Assembly: GCA_017995665.1 (NCBI GenBank)
Contig: JAGOIM010000089.1
Span: 1 to 6,411 of the forward strand
From: Anaerolineaceae bacterium
GTDB taxonomy: Bacteria > Chloroflexota > Anaerolineae > Anaerolineales > Anaerolineaceae
Direction of reading: 5' to 3'
Length of the DNA: 6,411 nucleotides
Each line of letters starts with the position of its first letter. The stretch's first letter is position 1. Positions 1 through 4,754 of this stretch are shown one piece after another. The position numbers and the translations under genes are program-made. Below the pieces are notes generated by a model that was given only the letters and a program-made list of their open reading frames with translations, ran no database searches and was not told the DNA's origin.

Positions 1-995
1 TCCAAAGGAGCATGAAGAACCTCAAAATAGGCTTTGGCAAATTTCGGATCGGCAATTTCGAAAGGGATGAATTGACCGGAAGTTGGGTCAATGTCCATGC
101 GCGTCGCCATTTCAGCATATTGATCTTCATGATTATGGATACCCTCAGCCGGGTGGAGATTAAGCGCGGTTTTAAGATTGCGCTGGTGTAGTTCTTCAAT
201 GAAAGCCTCCGGATTTGGGAAGAGGTCGCGGTTCCATGAATAACCTGTCCAGCCTGAAGACTCATTGTTGGTAAGGGTTTTATGCCAGTCCATATCGACG
301 ATACAAACCGAGAGCGGAACTTCTTTGGCTTTGAATTCATCCATCAAATTTAATAAATCGCGATCGCTGTAGGCCCAATATCGGCTCCACCAATTGCCCA
401 ATGCCCAACGCGGAAGGAGGTTTGGCTTTCCGGAGATGAGCTGATGGTCCTGGATTGCACTCAAATAATCCTGTGCATAGCCGTAGAAGTATAAGTCTTT
501 GCTTAGAGTCGGGTTATTTCTCGGGGTGGGCCATAGATTTTCATCTAAAACCGGATTTTGGCTGTCATCGACCAAAGCCCAACCGGAAAGAGAAACAAGA
601 CCCTCTTCAAGTGGCACTGCGCCTTCGGTGCTATCGAGTGTGCGACAGGTTCCGCCCAAATTCAAGCTGTTTCTATCCCCATAATGCCATTCTTGTTCGG
701 TCTTTTTGATTTCAATCCAAAGATCGCGCCAATGAAAGCGGTTGTTTTCGAAAAAATGGAGAATGAGATCCTCAGTTTCGATCGTCAACCAATTATCTTC
801 TCGTTTGACTGTGAAAGCCGGGACGGGTTGATTTCGATACCAATAGGTGAGGCTTGGTCGATCTTCAAAATTTCCCTCAAGGTCAAATTCCATTCTTATC
901 AAACGGCTGGTCAAAATTGTGAAACGGACTTTGTCGGAAATTACAATTGCTTCTGTTTGTGCAAGCGGATTTGGTTTTGGTCTGAATTTGCTCAT
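1..995 (-). CDS. GH31 family alpha-glycosidase (alpha-glucosidase/alpha-xylosidase-like), N-terminal part, cut by window edge
   Basis: An open frame of 331 codons runs from an ATG at 993-995 to the window edge without a stop. Residues 1 to about 190 form the beta-rich N-terminal region of GH31 enzymes, including NLGGTCRTLD and YFYGYAQDY. The (beta/alpha)8 barrel begins around 194 with LPRWALGNWWSRYWAYSD, a hallmark of the family. VDMDWH (D234, D236, W237, H238) matches the family's substrate-binding Asp strand, followed by GWTGYSWN and NLHPAEGI. GH31 enzymes hydrolyse alpha-linked glycosides with retention of configuration. The nucleophile and acid/base Asp residues lie beyond the edge, so activity cannot be judged; full members usually have 650-800 residues. 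There is no signal peptide, so the enzyme is probably cytoplasmic. The start is supported by GAGGAG at 1001-1006, 5 nt upstream. It is divergent from an MFS carrier, suggesting joint sugar use. The family call is firm; the substrate is unknown. Confidence 0.93.
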   Translation of the reverse strand, partial: MSKFRPKPNPLAQTEAIVISDKVRFTILTSRLIRMEFDLEGNFEDRPSLTYWYRNQPVPAFTVKREDNWLTIETEDLILHFFENNRFHWRDLWIEIKKTEQEWHYGDRNSLNLGGTCRTLDSTEGAVPLEEGLVSLSGWALVDDSQNPVLDENLWPTPRNNPTLSKDLYFYGYAQDYLSAIQDHQLISGKPNLLPRWALGNWWSRYWAYSDRDLLNLMDEFKAKEVPLSVCIVDMDWHKTLTNNESSGWTGYSWNRDLFPNPEAFIEELHQRNLKTALNLHPAEGIHNHEDQYAEMATRMDIDPTSGQFIPFEIADPKFAKAYFEVLHAPL

Positions 996-1006
996 GGCAA
1001 CTCCTC

Positions 1007-1110
1007 TAATGGTTGTGACTCAATTTTACCGAAATTTCTTTGAATATTTTTACAGGTATGAAATATGTTTACATGTTTGTGAAAACAAGGGGTAAAATCT
1101 AAACAAAAAG
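1007..1110. promoter_or_regulatory. Divergent GH31/MFS control region
   Basis: This AT-rich spacer separates two outward-facing genes and must hold both promoters. For the MFS gene the best candidate is TTTACA (1068-1073) and TAAAAT (1093-1098), but the 19-nt gap is longer than ideal. ATGTTTACAT (1065-1074) is a small interrupted palindrome overlapping that -35 box, and ATGTTT recurs at 1073-1078, so a regulator could bind here. No convincing -35/-10 pair is visible for the GH31 gene on the minus strand. No CG-centred LacI-type operator is seen. The promoter and operator are inferred and weak. Confidence 0.35.
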
Positions 1111-1123
1111 CGAGGGATCCGTT

Positions 1124-2458
1124 ATGGAATCAGAAAGCCAAAACCCCACTAAACAACCCAAAAAGTTGAAAAATTTGTTTGCGCTTGCTTTGGGATATTT
1201 TGTAGACCAAGGCGAAGCCCAAGCGATGTCTATCTTTAGCCCGATTTTGCGTCAGATTTGGGGCTTGAGCATCGGAAATCTTTCCTGGATTACTTTTGTG
1301 CGCAGTTTGCTTCAATCTCTGAGTTCCCCACTCTGGGGCTTTCTGTCTGACAAATACTCCCGTAAGAAAGTTCTTTTTTGGGGAACCGGTTTTTGGGGAA
1401 TTTGGACAATTTTGGTTGGTTTTACCCAAAACTTCAGTCAGTTGCTTGCCGTCAGAGTGATTTCCGGGATTGGTTTGGGTTGTTTGATGCCGGCTACTTT
1501 TTCCATCATGGCAGATACTTTCGCTCCGAAAATTCGAGGGAGAATGCTTGGTTATTTGGAAGGGGTAGGTGTCCTCGGAATTATAATTTTCACCCTGGGT
1601 CTGGGGCAATTGGCAACACCTGAATTGTGGCGATGGGGTTTCATCATTCTTGGTGTTGCCAGCATCATCTCCGGTTTTGTAATCTTAATTTTTGTTGATG
1701 AACCTGTTCGTGGTGGGTCTGAGCCTGAAATGAAAGGTCAGCTGACTTATGAGCAAGCCGAAAATTATAAAGTCAAGTTTGATGATATGCGCACGATTTT
1801 AAAAATTCCGACCATTCAAGTTGCTATTTTGCAGGGTTTGGCTGGTTCGATGCCTTGGGTTATTATGGGTGCTTTCTTGATATTGTGGTTGGTTGAAGAA
1901 CGAGGACTAAGCCCGCAACAAGCTCCATTGGTTTTCGGTCTCATGTTGGTCGGAACTGCCCTCAGCAATGTAATTGGTGGCTATATCGGGGATTGGGCAG
2001 ACCAAAAGAGTCCAAGGTATGGCAGAGCTTTTATTGGGCAATTATCAGTGGTTTTAGGGATTCCTCTGACTATTATCCTCTTAACTTCCACCGCAAAATG
2101 GAGCATTCCTGTTTTAACGGCTTTCTGTTTCTTTATCGGACTGCTGATTAGTTGGCCCGGTAAAGGTTCAAAAGAGCCAATGATGGCGGCTGTTGTACCT
2201 CCGGAGCTTCGGGCAACTGCCTTCTCCTTAGCTGTTTTTGTCGAGAACGGTTTTTCTGCTGTAGTCGCGCTAATTTTTGGGTTGATTGCCGATAAGATTG
2301 ACCTTGCAACAGCAATGTTTTGGACAATTCCGATTCCCTGGATTTTGTGCGCTATTTTGTTCAGTGGTTTTTATTTCACCTATCCGAAGGACAGGGAAAA
2401 GATGCGAATTTTGATGGAGGGAAGAGCAAATGAACTGGGGATTAATAATCAAGCGTAA
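1124..2458 (+). CDS. Major facilitator superfamily (MFS) transporter
   Basis: The 444-residue product has the length and hydrophobic pattern of a 12-helix MFS secondary carrier of the inner membrane. A short polar N-terminus (1-16) precedes the first helix. The loop between helices 2 and 3 carries the signature motif A, G72-F-L-S-D76-K-Y-S-R80-K-K. Helix 4 begins with R111 and the glycine-rich VISGIGLG. A central cytoplasmic loop at about 191-228 joins the two halves. A degenerate motif-A copy, GYIGDWAD near 286-293, marks the second half. The ATG at 1124 has GCGAGGG at 1109-1115 as its ribosome site. MFS carriers usually move small solutes by proton symport, antiport or uniport. Divergence from a GH31 glycosidase suggests a saccharide or glycoside substrate, but this is inference; a drug or organic-acid substrate is not excluded. 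A hairpin terminator follows 47 bp after the stop. Confidence 0.9.
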   Translation: MESESQNPTKQPKKLKNLFALALGYFVDQGEAQAMSIFSPILRQIWGLSIGNLSWITFVRSLLQSLSSPLWGFLSDKYSRKKVLFWGTGFWGIWTILVGFTQNFSQLLAVRVISGIGLGCLMPATFSIMADTFAPKIRGRMLGYLEGVGVLGIIIFTLGLGQLATPELWRWGFIILGVASIISGFVILIFVDEPVRGGSEPEMKGQLTYEQAENYKVKFDDMRTILKIPTIQVAILQGLAGSMPWVIMGAFLILWLVEERGLSPQQAPLVFGLMLVGTALSNVIGGYIGDWADQKSPRYGRAFIGQLSVVLGIPLTIILLTSTAKWSIPVLTAFCFFIGLLISWPGKGSKEPMMAAVVPPELRATAFSLAVFVENGFSAVVALIFGLIADKIDLATAMFWTIPIPWILCAILFSGFYFTYPKDREKMRILMEGRANELGINNQA

Positions 2459-2505
2459 GCTAAAAATTGATTAGAAAATATTTCAGCGAGATAAAGTTTA
2501 AAGTA

Positions 2506-2529
2506 AAAACCCCTCAAACGAGGGGTTTT
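2506..2529. terminator. Bidirectional rho-independent terminator
   Basis: A perfect 10-bp stem (2506-2515 with 2520-2529) is closed by an AAAC loop. Each arm is a GC-rich core (CCCCTC/GAGGGG) flanked by A4 and T4, so transcription in either direction meets a hairpin followed by a T tract. It lies 47 bp past the MFS stop on the plus strand and only 7 bp past the 3' end of tRNA-Asp on the minus strand. It probably ends both transcripts and keeps the convergent units apart. Confidence 0.88.
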
Positions 2530-2536
2530 CTGTGAG

Positions 2537-2610
2537 CGGGAGCGACGGGATTTGAACCCGCGGTCTCGGCCTTGACAGGGCCGCATGTTTAACCACTACA
2601 CCACGCCCCC
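2537..2610 (-). tRNA. tRNA-Asp (anticodon GTC)
   Basis: The minus strand folds into a full cloverleaf of 74 nt. The acceptor stem pairs GGGGGCG with CGCTCCC, with one G-U at pair 4-69 and G as discriminator. The D stem is GTGT/ACAT. The anticodon stem CGGCC/GGCCG encloses the loop CTGTCAA, giving anticodon GTC for aspartate. The variable loop is AGACC. The T arm is GCGGG-TTCGAAT-CCCGT. The 3' CCA is not encoded, since CTC follows the discriminator, so it must be added after transcription. The gene stands alone between its own promoter and a terminator. Confidence is high because all four stems form. Confidence 0.97.
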
Positions 2611-2622
2611 AACAGAAGCAAA

Positions 2623-2651
2623 ATAATATCATGATGAACTTATTCCGTCAA
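2623..2651 (-). promoter_or_regulatory. Sigma70-type promoter of tRNA-Asp
   Basis: Read on the minus strand, TTGACG (2646-2651) and TATTAT (2623-2628) are separated by exactly 17 nt. Each box differs from consensus at one position. Initiation about 7 nt after the -10 would fall near 2616-2617, giving a leader of about 6 nt before the mature tRNA 5' end at 2610. This is the strongest promoter in the window by sequence, as expected for a stable RNA gene. Confidence 0.85.
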
Positions 2652-2810
2652 GTGAATTTCTAAATATTGCTGAAATTCGTTTAGATTATTAAGTTTGCTT
2701 AGGAGCGAAATTCTAACAAATACATCTGGATTGTGCAAGGGCTAAATTTTATCTGTGTCATTCTCCAGCGATAATGTCACCGCCTTGTTGTTATCCTCAT
2801 GCACTTAATC
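2652..2810. other. Intergenic stretch with no recognised gene
   Basis: About 160 bp lie between the tRNA promoter and the YtxH-gene terminator. I see no open frame with a ribosome site, no RNA family signature and no strong hairpin. The stretch is AT-rich at the tRNA side, where it could act as an upstream promoter element for the tRNA. Confidence 0.5.
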
Positions 2811-2837
2811 TAAAAAAGGCAGACCAATGATCTGCCT
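2811..2837 (-). terminator. Rho-independent terminator of the YtxH gene unit
   Basis: On the minus strand a perfect 7-bp stem AGGCAGA/TCTGCCT (2831-2837 with 2817-2823) with a 7-nt loop is followed by a run of Ts (2816-2812). It begins 18 bp after the YtxH stop codon, where the two-gene unit should end. It has no plausible partner gene on the plus strand. Confidence 0.85.
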
Positions 2838-2855
2838 AATAGAGCGAAATTGTCC

Positions 2856-3203
2856 TTATGCCTTGGCTTCGTCCGCAATATCTTCGACGGTATCCTGGAC
2901 GGTTTCGGCCAGTTCTTCAACACCTTCTTGTGTTTTTTTAGCAAGACCTTTTGTCTTTTCAATTGTGACTCGCGCCATTTCATCGGCTTTATGCATAGCC
3001 TCTTCATAAGCGAGTTCAGCCTGTCTTTTAGTTTCCTCGTAAGATTCAACGGTTTTGTCTTTCAGCTCAATCGCTTTCTCTTTGATGATCTGGCGAGTTT
3101 CTTCGCCGGTCTGGGGGGCAAGTAACAATGATGCAATTGCTCCGGCAAGTGCACCAACGGTAAAACCCACTATAAATGATCCAAAATTATTCTCGTCTGA
3201 CAT
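2856..3203 (-). CDS. YtxH-domain small membrane-anchored protein
   Basis: This 115-residue product has the YtxH layout. A short polar start is followed by one glycine/alanine-rich transmembrane helix (about 9-29, including VGFTVGALAGAIASLLLAP) and the family hallmark LLAPQTGEETR at 27-37. The rest (38-115) is charged and helical, rich in Glu, Lys and Ala, and likely forms a long amphipathic helix or coiled coil. YtxH proteins are widespread small envelope proteins, some linked to general stress in Bacillus; their molecular function is not established. AGGAGA lies about 6 nt before the ATG. The gene starts 20 bp after the stop of the two-helix protein upstream, so the two are almost certainly co-transcribed, and a hairpin closes the unit. 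A gas-vesicle role is sometimes annotated for this family, but nothing here supports it. Confidence 0.85.
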   Translation of the reverse strand: MSDENNFGSFIVGFTVGALAGAIASLLLAPQTGEETRQIIKEKAIELKDKTVESYEETKRQAELAYEEAMHKADEMARVTIEKTKGLAKKTQEGVEELAETVQDTVEDIADEAKA

Positions 3204-3223
3204 ATTGTTCTCCTATTATTGAT

Positions 3224-3709
3224 TTACTTTTTGAAACGAAACAACGAAGCGATTTTCTCAAGACCGGCCATGCTTTCGTTCAATTTGATAACTGGCTCGG
3301 TTAAGTGATCGCTCATAAACCTTACGGTTCCTTTGAGAGTGTTGACAGTGTCTGTTGTGGATTTCATAATCGGACGAACTTCATTTTTGAGCAAATTGGT
3401 TAGATCTGCAAGTTGAATGATCAAAACAACCAAGGCAACACCAATCACAAACATCATCAATGCCATCAGAATGATGAAAATGTCGCGAACCTTACCAACT
3501 GAATCAGGGTCACCGAAGGAGAGCGAAACAATTCCGGCTATAATCGCAATCAGGACAACTGCACCGATTATCAACCAAAGTTTTCCTTTTCCGGAAGTTT
3601 CGGAGCTGCTTTCTGGGGTGGTATCGTTAGTGCTTTCTGAGTCAATTTCGTTTTCGCTTGTTATCAATTCTTTTGAAGTTGGCTCTTCTGTGGTCGGTTT
3701 TTCTGTCAT
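3224..3709 (-). CDS. Hypothetical two-helix membrane protein, acidic N-terminus (DUF948-like layout)
   Basis: I do not recognise a named family for this 161-residue product. Residues 1-42 are low-complexity and acidic (Thr, Ser, Glu), probably disordered. Two hydrophobic helices follow, at about 44-64 and 77-99, joined by a short loop with GDPDS. Residues 101-155 are polar and helical with heptad-like spacing (ADLTNLLKNEVRPIMKST onward), ending in a basic RFKK tail. A membrane helix followed by a long amphipathic helix recalls DUF948-type proteins, which often occur beside YtxH genes; this is a resemblance, not an identification. GAGAGG about 6 nt before the ATG supports the start. It precedes the YtxH gene by 20 bp, suggesting that the two products work together at the membrane. 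It follows scpA by 64 bp with no strong terminator between them. Confidence 0.75.
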   Translation of the reverse strand: MTEKPTTEEPTSKELITSENEIDSESTNDTTPESSSETSGKGKLWLIIGAVVLIAIIAGIVSLSFGDPDSVGKVRDIFIILMALMMFVIGVALVVLIIQLADLTNLLKNEVRPIMKSTTDTVNTLKGTVRFMSDHLTEPVIKLNESMAGLEKIASLFRFKK

Positions 3710-3728
3710 TTATACCTCTCAAACATGT

Positions 3729-3737
3729 ATTATAGCA
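3729..3737 (-). promoter_or_regulatory. Extended -10 promoter for the membrane-protein pair
   Basis: On the minus strand TGC-TATAAT forms a perfect extended -10 element (TGn at 3735-3737, TATAAT at 3729-3734). No good -35 is found at the usual distance (AAGAAA at 3752-3757), which extended -10 promoters tolerate. Initiation near 3722 would leave a short leader of about 12 nt that still contains the GAGAGG ribosome site. The two-gene unit may therefore be expressed independently of scpA as well as by read-through. Confidence 0.55.
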
Positions 3738-3773
3738 GAAAGTCAACTTGTTTTCTTTGGCATGCATAACAAT

Positions 3774-4550
3774 CTAAAGTTCGCCAATGGCAAGTTCGCT
3801 CTCATCGGTATTAAAGAGAGCTTCTTCCGGGCTGAGCTTGATATCGCCGAAGGTGCTTTCTTGCTCGGTAGTGATAAGCCTCTGTTTGACCAATTCTAAA
3901 ATAGCGAGAAAAACAACGATTGTTTGAATTCGGTCATGGCTTTCGCCAAGCATTTCAGAAAAGCTGGTTTTATGTTCAGAACGGAGGACATGCAAGATTT
4001 CTTCCACTTTTTTCTTGAGGCTCAATTTAGGAATGCTGATAAAAGCCCCATCTTGCATAACCGGTTGACGACTGGCAAGGTTTTCGAGGGCGATAATCAG
4101 GTCATCGACGGTCAGACTGCTCAGGTCGAGCTGAACGTTAACCGGGTAGTGGCGGGGAATATGCAGATGGCTGCGAAGGTTGGAATTCATACGATCTGCC
4201 AACCATTCGGTGCTTTTTTTAATTTCGCGATAAATGATTAACTGGCGGGCAAGTGTTTCACCGATATCTTCTTCGTCTTCTGTCCGGACAGGTGGGCGGG
4301 GGAGAAGTGCTTCTGATTTAATTTGCACAAGTTTCGAGGCAATAATCAGGAATTCCGAAAGATAATCGGGGTCGGCATCCTTGTTGTTTTCGATATATGC
4401 TAAAAACTGGTCGGTAACCTGAGCTAAAGCCAACTTGCTGATGTCTAATTCAGCCGTTTGAATTAAGTCGAGCAAGAGATCGAGCGGTCCCGAATAGACC
4501 TCTGTCGTGATTTCGTATGAATCTGTTTGATGTAGCCAGAGCTTTGCCAT
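3774..4550 (-). CDS. scpA: Segregation and condensation protein A
   Basis: ScpA is the kleisin subunit that bridges the heads of the SMC dimer and binds ScpB in the bacterial condensin complex, which compacts and separates newly replicated origins. The 258-residue length is normal. The N-terminal domain has the signature YSGPLDLLLDLI (19-30), then FLIIASKLVQIKSEALLP (67-84), which form the SMC-neck binding helices. An acidic linker (about 90-97) and middle helices follow. The C-terminal winged helix includes RIQTIVVFLAILELVKQ (207-223), which in the family contacts the SMC cap. The ATG is the only in-frame ATG, GTG or TTG after the preceding in-frame stop (ataTAA-type boundary about 26 codons upstream), and no Shine-Dalgarno precedes it. 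scpB is not adjacent in this window. A consensus -10 six bases before the ATG suggests a leaderless message. Confidence 0.93.
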   Translation of the reverse strand: MAKLWLHQTDSYEITTEVYSGPLDLLLDLIQTAELDISKLALAQVTDQFLAYIENNKDADPDYLSEFLIIASKLVQIKSEALLPRPPVRTEDEEDIGETLARQLIIYREIKKSTEWLADRMNSNLRSHLHIPRHYPVNVQLDLSSLTVDDLIIALENLASRQPVMQDGAFISIPKLSLKKKVEEILHVLRSEHKTSFSEMLGESHDRIQTIVVFLAILELVKQRLITTEQESTFGDIKLSPEEALFNTDESELAIGEL

Positions 4551-4565
4551 GACTATATTATAGTC
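4551..4565. promoter_or_regulatory. Palindrome overlapping the -10 box and start of scpA
   Basis: The 15 bp are a perfect inverted repeat, GACTATA and its complement around a single central base, lying directly against the scpA start codon. On the minus strand it contains TATAAT at 4557-4562. With the usual 6-7 nt to the start point, transcription would begin at about the A of the ATG. No clear -35 is visible 16-18 nt upstream. The palindrome could be a repressor or autoregulatory site, or a by-product of a symmetric AT-rich -10. The -10 call is reasonable; the operator role is speculative. Confidence 0.5.
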
Positions 4566-4680
4566 GAGCTTGAGGGTGGCAGTGTGCAGATTGCAAAATT
4601 CTGTCAGAGCAAAGTGATATGGTCCTGTTTAGTCTAGTTGCTCGATTATTGACTTTAGAAACGCATACGAATAGGAAATT

Positions 4681-4730
4681 TTAGTTGAACCGTTTCAGAA
4701 ACCAGTGTTATACTACTGTTAATCAACTAA
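4681..4730 (+). promoter_or_regulatory. Promoter of the secreted-protein gene, flanked by an inverted repeat
   Basis: TTGAAC (4685-4690) and TATACT (4709-4714) are 18 nt apart, and TGT before the -10 makes it an extended -10 element. Initiation is expected near 4721, giving a leader of about 34 nt with AAGGA at 4741-4745 ahead of the ATG at 4755. TTAGTTGA (4681-4688) and TCAACTAA (4723-4730) are exact inverted copies, one over the -35 and one at the expected start point, with centres 42 bp apart (four helical turns). The promoter is well supported; use of the repeats as operators is a guess. Confidence 0.68.
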
Positions 4731-4754
4731 CCTACACCCAAAGGACGGTAATTA

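Noticed and set aside
558..1043. A 161-codon open frame on the plus strand
   Set aside because: It lies opposite the GH31 coding region, has no ribosome site and shows no recognisable protein character. GH31 motifs on the minus strand explain this DNA.
1130..1609. A 159-codon open frame on the minus strand
   Set aside because: It is antisense to the start of the MFS gene, whose membrane helices and motif A are clear. Its own translation is low in hydrophobic structure and resembles no family.
2703..2851. GAGCGAAATT present twice (2703-2712 and 2842-2851), as if flanking an insertion
   Set aside because: Ten-base repeats are expected by chance in a window this long, and nothing between the copies resembles a mobile element.
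3738..3758. AGAAA/TTTCT inverted repeat after scpA as a terminator
   Set aside because: The stem is only 5 bp, is almost entirely A-T, and has a 10-nt loop and no T tract, so it is unlikely to stop transcription.
3417..3899. A 160-codon open frame on the plus strand
   Set aside because: It spans the ends of two well-supported minus-strand genes and the spacer between them, which a real gene would be unlikely to do.
4649..4677. TTGACT at 4649-4654 as an additional promoter for the secreted-protein gene
   Set aside because: The hexamer 17 nt downstream (TAGGAA) is a poor -10, and the extended -10 promoter at 4685-4714 is much better.
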